Shown: positions 17,184 through 27,408 of the stretch, piece after piece
Numbering within the stretch: position 1 is the first letter of the stretch
Layout: the number at the start of each line of letters is the position of its first letter
Assembly: GCF_013114595.1 (NCBI RefSeq)
Contig: NZ_VTXE01000004.1
Span: 1 to 64,000 of the forward strand
Source: Vibrio sp. 99-8-1
Lineage (GTDB): Bacteria; Pseudomonadota; Gammaproteobacteria; Enterobacterales; Vibrionaceae
DNA: 64,000 nucleotides
Reading direction: 5' to 3'
Translations under genes and position numbers: made by a program
The notes under the pieces: model-generated
The model's database searches: none
Seen by the model: the letters and a program-made list of their open reading frames with translations, nothing else
What the model was told of the DNA's origin: nothing

Positions 17184-20100
17184 GTGAGCATTGCAGAATA
17201 TTCAATCAAAAATAAAGTAATTAGCTGGATGTTTTTAGTCATCCTTGCAATTGGTGGAACTCAATCATTCTTTGGTTTAGGAAGGCTGGAAGACCCTGCC
17301 TTTACCATCAAAGATGCGATGGTTATAGCCACGTATCCCGGCGCGACCACCACAGAAGTAGAAGAAGAACTCACTTACCCTATTGAAAAGGAAATTCGTC
17401 AACTTCCTTATGTAGATAATATTACCTCTACTTCGTCATCTGGAATGTCGCAGATAATGGTAAGTATGAAGATGGAGTATGGTCCTGATCAGCTTCCTCA
17501 AATTTGGGATGAGATGCGTCGTAAAGTAAACGACTTAAAACCGACTCTCCCTTCAGCGGTGAACTCAGTACAAATCATTGATGATTTTGGTGATGTGTTT
17601 GGCGTGATGATCATGTTAACGGGAGACGGTTACGACTATATTGAACTGAAGCGATACGCCGATCTATTGAGTCGTGAATTAGAGTTGGTTGATGGTGTTG
17701 GTAAAGTCAGTATTTCCGGCGATCAGCAAGAGCAACTGTTCGTAGAAATGTCGATTGATCGCTTAGCTTCTTTAAGTCTTGATTTCACCACAGTGGTCAA
17801 TCTATTAACTCAGCAAAACAGCGTAGTTTCAGCTGGGGAAATGATGATCAGCGGGCAGCGTTTATCAATCCGTCCAAGTGGTACTTTAGACTCGGTAGAA
17901 TCGTTAGAAAACCTGATCATTCATGGTCGAGATACCGGCAAACTTATTCGACTAAAAGACGTTGCTACCATTAGTCGTGGTATTAAAGAGAAGCCGAGCA
18001 ATATTGTTACATACAATGGTAAACCCGCCATTAATTTAGGTATTTCTTTCGCGTCTGGCGTTAATGTTGTGGAAGTAGGTCAGCAGATAGAAGCAAAACT
18101 GACGGAGATTGAAAACATTAAGCCAGCGGGGCTTGACCTTAACTATTTCTACAACCAGTCCCAAGAGGTAGATAAATCCGTTAAGGACTTTATCGTTAGC
18201 CTAGGTCAAGCAGTGGGTATTGTTATCGTTGTGCTGCTTTTCACCATGGGTTTTAGAAGTGGTTTAATTATTGGCTCTGTGCTTCTTCTTACCGTGCTTG
18301 GCACATTTATTATGATGAAGCTAAATAACATTGAGCTTCACCGGATATCGCTAGGGGCACTAATCATCGCATTGGGTATGTTGGTGGACAACGCCATTGT
18401 GGTGGTAGAAGGCATATTAGTGGGCTTGAAAAAAGGCCGAACCAAACTTCAATCCGCGGTAGACATCGTAAAACAGACCCAGTGGCCTCTACTTGGTGCA
18501 ACGGTGATTGCTATTACCGCTTTTGCTCCGATTGGCTTGTCGCAAGACGCCACCGGCGAATTTATGGGTTCTCTATTTTGGGTACTGTGTTATTCACTAT
18601 TCCTTAGCTGGATTACAGCTCTTACATTGACGCCATTGCTGGCTGATCTGTTATTAAAAGATGGTGAGAGTGAAGAAGGGGAAAATACCGACCCATATAA
18701 AGGGGCGATGTATGTTCTGTTTGGTTCGTTACTGAAGTTTGCTATCCGTTTCCGTTGGTTGACCGTCACAGGGATGATTGGCCTGTTAGTGGTCGCTATT
18801 ATTGGTTTTGGTGGGGTAAAACAGCAGTTCTTCCCAGCATCAAACACACCCATGTTCTACGTTGATATGTGGATGCCAGAAGGGACAGATATAAGAGAAA
18901 CCGTCAAACAGACGGAAAGAGTAGAAAAATATATTCGATCACAAGAAGAAGTGGAGTTTGTGACGACCTCTGTTGGTCAAGGGTTACAACGTTTTGCGTT
19001 AACTTATGCACCAGAGAAAAGTTACGAAGCGTACGCGCAACTTCAAGTTCGTGCTAAGGACCGCGAGCAGATGTTTGCCTTGCTGCATAAACTTGATAGC
19101 TCTCTTACCAGCGAATTTAATGCCCCTACATTCCAGTTGAAGCTGATTGAGTTTGGACCATCGCCGGCCTCTAAGATAGAAGCGAGAATATCAGGTGCCG
19201 ATCCGCAAGTACTACGGGATATAGCCGTTCAGATAGAAGATATTCTGCACCAAGATCCGGGTGCAAGAAATATTCGTCACGATTGGAGAGAACGAACCAA
19301 AGAACTGGTGCCGCTATTTAATGAGTCAAAATCTCGTCGAATGGGTGTATCAAAAGAAGATCTGTCCAACACCTTGCAAACAGCGTTTGGTGGGTCAACC
19401 ATCGGCTTGTTCCGTGACGGTACTCAGTCGTTGCCAATCTTAGTACGTCTTCCTGAAGAAGAACGCGTTAACTTTGATACCGTGCAAAACCTAGGTATTT
19501 GGAGCCCGAGTCAACAAACTTATGTACCAATTGAACAGGTAATGGATGGGGTTGATCTGCAATGGTCAGAGCCACTGATTTTGCGTAGAGACCGTAAACG
19601 TACATTAACGGTATTGGCAGACCACGATATTTTAGGAGACGAAACACCAGCAAGCCTATTTGCTCGTGTACAACCAAAAATAGAGGCGCTAAGCCTACCT
19701 GAAGGATATGAACTGTCATGGGGCGGTGAATATGAGTCATCTTCGGATGCTCAGAATATGCTGTTTAAGTCGCTTCCAATGGGCTATCTGTTTATGTTCG
19801 TTATCACCGTTTTCTTGTTTAACTCGGTCAAAAAATCGTTGGTTATCTGGTTTACAGTGCCGCTGTCAATCATCGGTGTATCAGTTGGTTTGCTTGGCTT
19901 TAATATGCCTTTCAGCTTCACAGCTTTCCTTGGTTTATTAAGCTTGAGCGGAATGATTTTGAAAAATGGCATCGTACTGCTTGATCAGATCAATATTGAA
20001 TTGAAGGAAGGACGAGAACCATATGATGCGGTAGTACATAGTGCGATAAGCCGTGTTCGCCCGGTAAGTATGGCAGCATTGACCACCATACTAGGTATGA

Positions 20101-20246
20101 TACCGCTGATGTTTGATGCTTTCTTTGGTTCAATGGCAGTAACCATTATGGCCGGTTTAGGTTTTGCAACCGTATTAACGTTAATTGTCGTTCCAGTTAT
20201 GTTCGCCATTATGTTCAGAATAAGAAGCCCAAAGAAGGCGGCATAA
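17184..20246 (+). CDS. RND-family efflux transporter
   Basis: 1020-aa inner-membrane proton-driven exporter of the AcrB/HAE superfamily. It starts at GTG 17184 behind GAGGG. It has the AcrB plan: N-terminal span (VISWMFLVILAIGG), porter loops, TM2-6 (about 340-500), a central loop, span near 535-555, and TM8-12 (about 855-1010). The TM4 proton-relay motif reads GMLVDNAIVVVEG, with one Asp followed by Asn instead of the Asp-Asp of AcrB. The TM10 lysine is present in GMILKNGIVLLDQ. It is the last gene of the tetR-regulated operon and ends before a strong terminator. Substrates cannot be predicted. Confidence 0.94.
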   Translation: MSIAEYSIKNKVISWMFLVILAIGGTQSFFGLGRLEDPAFTIKDAMVIATYPGATTTEVEEELTYPIEKEIRQLPYVDNITSTSSSGMSQIMVSMKMEYGPDQLPQIWDEMRRKVNDLKPTLPSAVNSVQIIDDFGDVFGVMIMLTGDGYDYIELKRYADLLSRELELVDGVGKVSISGDQQEQLFVEMSIDRLASLSLDFTTVVNLLTQQNSVVSAGEMMISGQRLSIRPSGTLDSVESLENLIIHGRDTGKLIRLKDVATISRGIKEKPSNIVTYNGKPAINLGISFASGVNVVEVGQQIEAKLTEIENIKPAGLDLNYFYNQSQEVDKSVKDFIVSLGQAVGIVIVVLLFTMGFRSGLIIGSVLLLTVLGTFIMMKLNNIELHRISLGALIIALGMLVDNAIVVVEGILVGLKKGRTKLQSAVDIVKQTQWPLLGATVIAITAFAPIGLSQDATGEFMGSLFWVLCYSLFLSWITALTLTPLLADLLLKDGESEEGENTDPYKGAMYVLFGSLLKFAIRFRWLTVTGMIGLLVVAIIGFGGVKQQFFPASNTPMFYVDMWMPEGTDIRETVKQTERVEKYIRSQEEVEFVTTSVGQGLQRFALTYAPEKSYEAYAQLQVRAKDREQMFALLHKLDSSLTSEFNAPTFQLKLIEFGPSPASKIEARISGADPQVLRDIAVQIEDILHQDPGARNIRHDWRERTKELVPLFNESKSRRMGVSKEDLSNTLQTAFGGSTIGLFRDGTQSLPILVRLPEEERVNFDTVQNLGIWSPSQQTYVPIEQVMDGVDLQWSEPLILRRDRKRTLTVLADHDILGDETPASLFARVQPKIEALSLPEGYELSWGGEYESSSDAQNMLFKSLPMGYLFMFVITVFLFNSVKKSLVIWFTVPLSIIGVSVGLLGFNMPFSFTAFLGLLSLSGMILKNGIVLLDQINIELKEGREPYDAVVHSAISRVRPVSMAALTTILGMIPLMFDAFFGSMAVTIMAGLGFATVLTLIVVPVMFAIMFRIRSPKKAA

Positions 20247-20345
20247 GCTGAACAGAGAACAGATGTATTGTGTAAAACAATAGAGTTAAAAACCACACCG
20301 TCTTTGACTAGACAGGCTTTCTTTAACTAGATAAGCACAACCACC

Positions 20346-20383
20346 AAAAAGCCCTGCTAACACTGCCAGCAGGGCTTTTTTTT
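20346..20383. terminator. Bidirectional terminator between pump gene and ltaE
   Basis: Stem AAAAGCCCTGCT / AGCAGGGCTTTT with a 9-10 nt loop and T-runs on both strands, between the convergent pump operon and ltaE. Confidence 0.92.
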
Positions 20384-20404
20384 ATAAGCGACGTTATACT
20401 TGCT

Positions 20405-21409
20405 TTACACTAGGTCGTTCAGTGCTGCCAGGAAGGTGTCGATATCTTGCTTAGTTATATCTTTGTGTGTTGCAAAACGAACTGGATTTGATGGCGAAAT
20501 GATGATCTGCTGCTTTGCTAGGGCTTCCGCAATGGCTTTAATGTCTACAGAGGCATCTAACTTGGCAAACACTAGGTTGGTAGCGACATGATCAGGGTTT
20601 ACGTTAAAACCATTGATATTGCTTAACCCGTAGGCAAGTTGTTTGGCATTAGCGTGATCGGTTGCCAATTGTGACACTTGCTCCGTCATCGCGAGTTTAC
20701 CTGCTGCTGCAAGAATGCCCGCTTGACGCATGCCTCCCCCTAACATCTTTCGAATCCTTCTCGCTTTGCTGATAAAAGCTTTGCTGCCTAGTAGCAACGA
20801 ACCAACGGGAGCGGCCAGCCCTTTTGATAGACAGATAGTCATCGAGTCAAAATGCTGGGCGATTTCACGAACATCGACATCCAAAGCAACCGCCGCGTTA
20901 TACACACGAGCGCCATCTAAATGCAGTTGTAGACCATGCTTATTGGAAAACTCTCGCGCTTGTTGTAGGTAAGAGAGAGGGAGTACTTTACCATTAATGG
21001 TGTTTTCTAAGCTGAGTAGCTTAGTTCTGGCAAAATGAATGTCGTCTGGCTTTATGGCGGCGGCTAACTTGTCGAAACAGAGTGTGCCATCGGGGTTGTT
21101 CTCTACTGGTTGAGGCTGAATGGAGCCGAGAACAGCAGCGCCGCCAGCTTCATATTTATAGTTGTGCGCCAGTTGGCCACATAGATACTCATCACCTCGT
21201 TCGCAGTGTGACATCAAGCCAAGTAAATTAGCTTGTGTGCCTGAACTGGTGAAAATAGCCGCTTCAAAGCCATGTCTCTCCGCTGCCCACTGTTCTAGTT
21301 CATTGACTGTCGGGTCATCGCCATATACGTCGTCGCCAACATCGGCATTTGCCATTGCGTCACGCATAGTTTGGGTAGGTTTAGTTACGGTATCTGAGCG
21401 GAAATCCAT
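20405..21409 (-). CDS. ltaE: Low-specificity L-threonine aldolase
   Basis: 334-aa PLP enzyme that cleaves L-threonine or allo-threonine to glycine and acetaldehyde. It begins MDFRSDTVTKPTQTMRDAM, a family signature. It has the PLP-lysine segment TICLSKGLAAPVGS (about 195-208), HLDGARVYNAAVA, and GGGMRQAG. The start at 21409 has AAAGGA 8 nt upstream and is preferred over the frame start at 21424. It is a single gene between the terminator and a long intergenic region. Confidence 0.95.
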   Translation of the reverse strand: MDFRSDTVTKPTQTMRDAMANADVGDDVYGDDPTVNELEQWAAERHGFEAAIFTSSGTQANLLGLMSHCERGDEYLCGQLAHNYKYEAGGAAVLGSIQPQPVENNPDGTLCFDKLAAAIKPDDIHFARTKLLSLENTINGKVLPLSYLQQAREFSNKHGLQLHLDGARVYNAAVALDVDVREIAQHFDSMTICLSKGLAAPVGSLLLGSKAFISKARRIRKMLGGGMRQAGILAAAGKLAMTEQVSQLATDHANAKQLAYGLSNINGFNVNPDHVATNLVFAKLDASVDIKAIAEALAKQQIIISPSNPVRFATHKDITKQDIDTFLAALNDLV

Positions 21410-21962
21410 TTTTCGTCCTTTCATTGTTAAATCTGATTATTGTTCTATTCGAACTGAGACATTCAACTTTTGCCTACGCATCTTAGCTAAATTTGGCAGG
21501 CAGAGAGTCAATCAATTCTGAGATTATGCTACTGGTCAACTAAACGTTTTATCACTATCGCTGAATTACCTCAAGGTATAACGAGTTGTACTTGCCCTCC
21601 CATTTCCACGTAGATGAAGTGACTGCTACGTTGAACTCGCAAGAAGAGTGAAGGATCCGGCGGTGCGTTGGCTGTGAGATTAGGGGGGGTATGGCATTTA
21701 ATGCGTATGGAAAAAGGTAATATAAGATTGCAGTTAAAAAAAAGATTCGCGCATTAATCGCTAAATAAACTTGTTATGATCTGGCGAATAGTAGGGTGAC
21801 ATACCACTCAAATGTCGCATCCAAACGGTTTATTGTAACAATATGTGTCAATGAAAGATGGACATTAAATTCAATTCGTTGATACTGCTATTATATTGAT
21901 AACAAACCCATAACATAAGCAACGTTAGTTTGCTAACCAATGACAAGATTGACGGAATTTGT
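21410..21962. other. 553-bp intergenic region before ravA
   Basis: It lies between divergent ltaE and ravA and must hold both promoters. It contains a run of seven G near 21685 and a TATGAT-like hexamer near 21775. No ORF with a good start signal, hairpin or repeat was found. It may hold remnants of lost sequence. Confidence 0.35.
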
Positions 21963-23624
21963 ATGCTCGCTCGCCACGCTTCTCACGCACAAAAAGCACT
22001 TTTATCTGAACGAATTAATAAACTGGCTCATGCACTTTCTGATGGGGTTTATGAAAGAGAGAACACCATTAAATTATGTCTGCTGGCTGCGTTAGCCGGG
22101 GAAAGCGTGTTCTTACTTGGGCCTCCAGGTATTGCAAAGAGCATGATCGCTAAAAGGTTAATCCAGGCGTTCGATAACAGCAGCTATTTTGAATATCTAA
22201 TGACTCGCTTTTCAACACCAGAAGAAGTTTTTGGTCCGTTAAGCATTCAAGAGTTGAAGGATAACGGTAAATATGTCCGTTTAACCGAGGGTTATCTGCC
22301 TAAAGCTCAAGTGGTTTTCCTCGATGAAATATGGAAGGCCGGCCCAGCTATTCTTAATACACTGCTAACGGTCGTGAATGAAAAAACCTTTAAAAATGGC
22401 AGCGACATAGAGCAAGTCCCTATGCGGTTATTGGTTTCCGCTTCTAATGAACTTCCTGATGAAGATAGCGGTTTAGAGGCCTTGTACGATCGTATGTTGG
22501 TTCGGGTGTTTGTTGATCGCATTCAAAATAAGCAGAATTTTAAGTCGATGTTGACCGTAGGTACTGAACAGGAAGCTCAAATACCAGAGGGGTTAGCGAT
22601 TACCGATGAAGAGTATCACCTTTGGAAGAAAGAGTTAGAGCAGCTACCGCTTAACGACGACTGCTTTGAAAAGTTATACCAGCTGAAAAGTATGCTGGAA
22701 CAGAAGGCCGATGCGGCTGACCGTAGCGGAAGCTCAAACGAGCTGTATGTTTCTGACCGACGTTGGAAAAAAGCCGTTAAATTATTAAAAGCGAGCGCTT
22801 ACTTTAATGGTCGAGAGAAAGTAAATTCTATCGATCTATTACTGCTAAAAGATTGTTTGTGGCACAGCCCAGAGTCAAGAGAGATGGTTAACGAAGTGAT
22901 TAGCGACTTCGCCATTAATCATGCATTTGACCAACATGTTATCCATCAACAAATTGAACAGTGCAAAGAGTTGCTGCAAGAGATTCAATATGAGCTGCAA
23001 GAGCAGTTTAGTATCCATTTAGAAGAAGAAGCGTCTAATAAATTATTGCGAAAAACCGCTGGCTATCAGTACGATTTGTCTGCAGCGAAAACCTACTCAG
23101 TAGGGAACGCTAGAGGACTGATTAAAATGGTATTGCTACAAAGCAATATGTCGGTGAACGAATCAGAAAAAGGCGATAGTCGCTGGATATATGTTGCCAA
23201 GGATGAGCTTGAAAAAGTGATTCGAGAAGGTGGCGGTGATGCGTATGGTTACGTCAACCAAAACAGTAATATGTGTCGTATCCGCTTTGATTTAGACGCA
23301 ACTAATAGCCTAGTAGTAAAAGACATTGCTAATCGTTCAGTTTTGGCTGGGATTGTTGACCGAGAAGGACTGAGTGACGAGCAGTATCAACAATGGTTAG
23401 AGAAAACCGAACAGGCGTCTAAGTTACTCACTCAAGCTGATTATCATTTAAGGCAAGTTCGCTCCGACTTCCATGGTGCTTTGCCTCACAGCTTCATCGA
23501 TATTGCCATTCCAACCAAAATGGAGAGCAGCTTGCAATCTCTCGCGGATGAGGTCGATGAGATAAAACAGAGCAGTGAGAAAACGATCCAAAGAATTAAA
23601 AACCTTGATCAGTTTTTTGCATAA
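21963..23624 (+). CDS. ravA: MoxR-type AAA+ ATPase RavA
   Basis: 553-aa AAA+ ATPase very similar to E. coli RavA in its first half: ERENTIKLCLLAALAGESVFLLGPPGIAKS (Walker A), FEYLMTRFSTPEEVFGPLSI, VFLDEIWKAGPAILNTLL (Walker B) and YVSDRRWKKAVKLL, all seen in segments. In E. coli, RavA with ViaA acts as a chaperone-like module linked to respiratory complexes and to lysine decarboxylase. This protein is about 55 residues longer than the E. coli one, with a divergent C-terminal half. The ATG at 21963 has GACGGAA upstream; a TTG at 21930 is a poorer start. viaA follows after 9 bp. Confidence 0.93.
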   Translation: MLARHASHAQKALLSERINKLAHALSDGVYERENTIKLCLLAALAGESVFLLGPPGIAKSMIAKRLIQAFDNSSYFEYLMTRFSTPEEVFGPLSIQELKDNGKYVRLTEGYLPKAQVVFLDEIWKAGPAILNTLLTVVNEKTFKNGSDIEQVPMRLLVSASNELPDEDSGLEALYDRMLVRVFVDRIQNKQNFKSMLTVGTEQEAQIPEGLAITDEEYHLWKKELEQLPLNDDCFEKLYQLKSMLEQKADAADRSGSSNELYVSDRRWKKAVKLLKASAYFNGREKVNSIDLLLLKDCLWHSPESREMVNEVISDFAINHAFDQHVIHQQIEQCKELLQEIQYELQEQFSIHLEEEASNKLLRKTAGYQYDLSAAKTYSVGNARGLIKMVLLQSNMSVNESEKGDSRWIYVAKDELEKVIREGGGDAYGYVNQNSNMCRIRFDLDATNSLVVKDIANRSVLAGIVDREGLSDEQYQQWLEKTEQASKLLTQADYHLRQVRSDFHGALPHSFIDIAIPTKMESSLQSLADEVDEIKQSSEKTIQRIKNLDQFFA

Positions 23625-23633
23625 GGGCAAGCA

Positions 23634-25079
23634 ATGTTAGGCGCAGATGGACTCAACTTAGCGATGATGATAGCAGAATCAGGTATTATTGATTCTGCCG
23701 TAAACGATCTCATTGGTCGTTCGCAAGTGTTGATGATTCCAGAAAACCGTGCCCTTAAAGCCTCAGTAAAAACCCATATTAGCAAGTGGCGAAGCAACGT
23801 AAAAAGACGAATAACTAAAGTGTGTGAAACCGATAGGTTTCAGCAAGAGCTAATGCTTTATCAAGAAGTTATTCAGTGGGATGAAGCGACCTTTTTTGAA
23901 CAGATTTCGGAGGTGATAGAGCGGTTAGACAAACACTCTCCGTTTTATAGCAAAGCGAATAAACTGCTTTCTAAAAACAAAGGTCGAGACAATCCGGTGT
24001 TCCCTCACTATTTTTGTGAGCAGTGGTATCAGAGTTTATCTAACGCCATCAAACAGGCGGAATTGGTGGCGCTAGAGTCAGATAAAGAGACGTTCTTGGC
24101 GGACCTTTACCAGCGTGTAGAAACCATGAAAACCATGGATAAAGTGACCGAAGAGGGTGAAGTTGGCAGCATTGGCCGATTGTGGGATATGGCAGCCGCT
24201 AAGTTGTCAAAAGGCGACATGACCACAATTAAGCGTTATGCCGAGTTTTTGAAAAAGAACCGTGAGTTACAAAAAATAGCTGAGCAGCTTGGCCGAATGG
24301 CCAGCGAAGTGTCGGATCCTAGTTTACGTTTAAACCCCGCTGATGACGTAAGAATGGTCGAAGAAAAAAGTGACGAGGCAACGGATGATATTATAGGTGT
24401 TCATGAAAGTGATGACCTAAATAAGATGCTGCCAAATGAGGCGATGTTTCTCGCTTATCCTGAGCTGGAAGTTGTGTTCTACAAACACCTTATCGACAAG
24501 CGCCTGATGAACTATCAGGTACAAGGGAAATCCCGCAAGCTTCGTCGGGTAAAGTCTCAGAAACCAGATAACAAGCAAGCTGATGTTGAAAAAGGGCCGT
24601 TTATTATTTGTGTCGATGCGTCGGGATCGATGAGCGGATTCCCAGAGCAGAGCGCAAAGGCGATGGCTTACGCGTTGATGCAAATAGCGCTTGCAGAAGA
24701 GCGTGACTGCTACGTTATTCTATTTTCTACTGAACAGATAACGTATGAGCTAACCCGACAAGATGGTTTGCGAGAAGCGAGTGACTTTTTGTCTTACCAG
24801 TTTCATGGTGGTACCGATTTGGACCCTGTCCTGATCAAATCGGTAGAGTTAATGAGCAGTGGTAAATACAGAAATGCTGACATGGTGGTGTTGTCCGATT
24901 TTATCGCGCCCAAGCAGCCTGATGTCATTGTTGAGAGTGTTAAGGCGTTGCAGTCGGAACACAACCGATTCCATGCAATCAGTTTATCCAAATATGGCAA
25001 TCCGCAGCTGATGGCGATGTTTGATCACTGCTGGTCTTATCACCCTAATCTGATGGGGAGGTTGATTAAGAAATGGTAA
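23634..25079 (+). CDS. viaA: VWA-domain protein ViaA, partner of RavA
   Basis: 481 aa. The C-terminal von Willebrand A domain has the metal-site motif DASGSMSG starting near D328, followed by FHGGTDLDPVL and VVLSDFIAP. The N-terminal half is helical. In E. coli ViaA stimulates the ATPase of RavA. The start ATG has AAGGG upstream, 9 bp after ravA, so the two form an operon. No terminator is obvious; an AT-rich palindrome (around 25110) follows. Confidence 0.93.
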   Translation: MLGADGLNLAMMIAESGIIDSAVNDLIGRSQVLMIPENRALKASVKTHISKWRSNVKRRITKVCETDRFQQELMLYQEVIQWDEATFFEQISEVIERLDKHSPFYSKANKLLSKNKGRDNPVFPHYFCEQWYQSLSNAIKQAELVALESDKETFLADLYQRVETMKTMDKVTEEGEVGSIGRLWDMAAAKLSKGDMTTIKRYAEFLKKNRELQKIAEQLGRMASEVSDPSLRLNPADDVRMVEEKSDEATDDIIGVHESDDLNKMLPNEAMFLAYPELEVVFYKHLIDKRLMNYQVQGKSRKLRRVKSQKPDNKQADVEKGPFIICVDASGSMSGFPEQSAKAMAYALMQIALAEERDCYVILFSTEQITYELTRQDGLREASDFLSYQFHGGTDLDPVLIKSVELMSSGKYRNADMVVLSDFIAPKQPDVIVESVKALQSEHNRFHAISLSKYGNPQLMAMFDHCWSYHPNLMGRLIKKW

Positions 25080-25306
25080 TAAAAAACAGTAATCCATTTA
25101 AAAATAGTAATAATTACTATTAATCCATTTAAATTCCCCTCTGCTTGCAAGAGCATTTTTATACATACTTTAAAACGAGTGAATCAATCTCACACTGTAC
25201 GCAAAATCCTCACTTTTCTGTTCAATAAAGCTAACAATTTTTCGCTAAAGCCATTAGTCTATCTAGTCAATTGATGACTGCACAGAAATAGATAAAGTTT
25301 AGTGAT

Positions 25307-26641
25307 ATGAAAAAAATGAACGAAGCACAGGTGTTGGTCATTAGTAGTACGATAAAAGACATCAGCACTATCTCTATCGCTTTACAATCTGTCGGAGTCG
25401 CAGAGCACAATATTCAGTCGGTTCACAATTATAAATTAGCCCTTCGTCGGGTTAAGCAGCCTGCCTTTGATATTTATATTATGGATTACGATATAGAAGA
25501 GCAGCGAGAAGAGTTCTATCACACTGCAATGGCGGAAGGATTTCTGTCGGATCTTTCTATTAAACTTTTTGTCACTTCTGATAAGAAATCCATTTATGGT
25601 ATTTTGGATCTTGAACCAGACGGTTACCTTCTTCGACCTTACTCTGCTTCGAAGATGAAGACCAAAATCACCGCCATTTATGATGAAAAAAGCAAATTAA
25701 AAACCCTTCTTGAAAACCTCAATGGCGACTGCAAAAACAAAATGTTGTCTAGCTGCAATTTATTGGAGATCTTCTATCCCAAATTCTACTACTCGATAAT
25801 GGAGAAGCGAGGAAAAGTATATGAAGAGATGGGGGAACAAGAAGTCGCTTTAAATCTGTATGAGTCGATGATTAAACGAATCGACGACAAAGCGAATCAC
25901 CCATGGTTGTATGCGCGCTATCTAAACTCATTAATTCAGGCGAAAAAGATCAAAAAAGCAGATTCAATTCGCAAGCATATTCTTGCCAACAAAGTAAGAA
26001 TGTCGCCAGAGTTGTATGACACCATGATAGATCTCGATATCTGTTTGGGTAGTATTGAAAGTGCCCAGAGTAAAGCAGAGTCTATTTGTGCATTGATACC
26101 GTGTAATTATGATCGTAAAGAGATTTTGTCGACTCTCTATCTCATTCAAGGTCAGTATGAAAAAGCGATGAGACTCTATAACGACAGTTATCTCATCAAC
26201 AAAGATAGCTACCGAGATAAGCCATTAAATTTACTCGATTATTTAAAGTCTATTTTATATATGGCACAAAAAGATGAACAGGGAAGACACTTATATTTAA
26301 ACAAGTTTGATTATCAAATTAAACTATTTAAGTACAAAAAATTGTCGCAAAATGATAAATGGAAGCTAGAGTTATTGCATGCCCATAAGCGCTATTTAGA
26401 AGGCTATACTAAGGAAGTGGTCACTAGCATAGAGAAGCTAGGACAACAAGTTAGCGAAATGTCGTTGAGAACCTTGCATCATTATATGACTTTACAAGGT
26501 CTGCTAGGTCTAGATACGGAGTTGGAATCATCCTATGAAGCGGCGTTAGATAAATTTAGAAGCGCCAATGGAGATGCATTATCCCGAGCTCAAATTTTCT
26601 TAATTGATGATACGTTTCGTTCTTTTAAAGAAGCCTGCTGA
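25307..26641 (+). CDS. Degenerate response-regulator receiver fused to a TPR-like region
   Basis: 444 aa. Residues 7-125 align by eye with a receiver domain: the beta-3 aspartate is D60 (YIMDYD) and the beta-4 Thr is T90 (FVTSDKK). The acidic pair at the end of beta-1 is replaced by VISS (12-14), and the beta-5 lysine is R110 (GYLLRP). It is therefore probably a pseudo-receiver or one with altered phosphorylation. The remaining 300 residues are helical repeats resembling TPRs (for example ARYLNSLIQAKKIKKADSI and GQYEKAMRLYNDSYLI). No DNA-binding or enzymatic output domain is seen, so it probably acts through protein contacts. No histidine kinase is nearby. Confidence 0.75.
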   Translation: MKKMNEAQVLVISSTIKDISTISIALQSVGVAEHNIQSVHNYKLALRRVKQPAFDIYIMDYDIEEQREEFYHTAMAEGFLSDLSIKLFVTSDKKSIYGILDLEPDGYLLRPYSASKMKTKITAIYDEKSKLKTLLENLNGDCKNKMLSSCNLLEIFYPKFYYSIMEKRGKVYEEMGEQEVALNLYESMIKRIDDKANHPWLYARYLNSLIQAKKIKKADSIRKHILANKVRMSPELYDTMIDLDICLGSIESAQSKAESICALIPCNYDRKEILSTLYLIQGQYEKAMRLYNDSYLINKDSYRDKPLNLLDYLKSILYMAQKDEQGRHLYLNKFDYQIKLFKYKKLSQNDKWKLELLHAHKRYLEGYTKEVVTSIEKLGQQVSEMSLRTLHHYMTLQGLLGLDTELESSYEAALDKFRSANGDALSRAQIFLIDDTFRSFKEAC

Positions 26642-26802
26642 TATTGATGTTTGACGAGTACTCCGCTAAGTAATGTCTAATAAGCGGCTTTTTTCCCAGT
26701 GTATCGCCCATGATAAATTTGTAAGATTTACTTTTCCTTTATCGCCAATAAGACCAGTTATAGGTATGGCGGTATTTGTTTAATCAACACAGTAGTAACC
26801 AT

Positions 26803-27387
26803 ATGAAAAAAATACTCGTTGTACTTGTTTTACTGTTATCTAACATTCTGCTTCCAAACCTCGCTTTTGCTCATGTTGACGGTTCTTCTGGAGGATTTTG
26901 GTCAGGCTTAAACCATCCAGTATTAGGGTTGGACCATCTACTTGCTATGGTGAGCGTGGGCATTGTCAGTGCACAAATTGGCGGTAGAGCAATTTGGTCA
27001 GTACCTGCAACTTTTGTTGCTGTCATGCTGGTGGGTGGTGTTATGGGTATGCAAAGCATCCCATTGATTTCTGTTGAATTAGGTATTGCTATATCGGTAC
27101 TGGCGCTTGGTATCGTGATTGCTGCAGATAAACGTATAGCCGCTCAATGGGCGATGCTGTTTGTCGCAGTGTTTGCGGTTTTCCACGGGCATGCTCATGG
27201 TGAAGAAATGCCAAACCTAGCAAATCCTGTTTTATATGCACTTGGTTTTGTTAGCGGAACCGCTGCGATTCATATCGCGGGTGTTGTTATTGGAACAGCA
27301 GCTAAAAAACATCAGTATGGTATTAAGTTAATGCGTATGGCAGGAACGGCCATCGCCGCTGTAGGGATCTATTTTATTGTCGCTTAG
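26803..27387 (+). CDS. HupE/UreJ-family membrane protein
   Basis: 194 aa. A signal peptide (MKKILVVLVLLLSNILLP, cleavage after AFA) is followed by the family motif HPVLGLDHLLAMVSVG (about residues 40-55) and five or so transmembrane segments. A histidine-rich HGHAHGEE sits near the fifth. HupE proteins act as nickel or cobalt permeases linked to hydrogenase and urease, but neither enzyme is encoded here, so general Ni/Co uptake is inferred. The ATG at 26803 gives a clean signal peptide; a TTG at 26776 is a poorer start. Confidence 0.85.
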   Translation: MKKILVVLVLLLSNILLPNLAFAHVDGSSGGFWSGLNHPVLGLDHLLAMVSVGIVSAQIGGRAIWSVPATFVAVMLVGGVMGMQSIPLISVELGIAISVLALGIVIAADKRIAAQWAMLFVAVFAVFHGHAHGEEMPNLANPVLYALGFVSGTAAIHIAGVVIGTAAKKHQYGIKLMRMAGTAIAAVGIYFIVA

Positions 27388-27408
27388 TTCCATTTTTTAG
27401 AGGTACTC

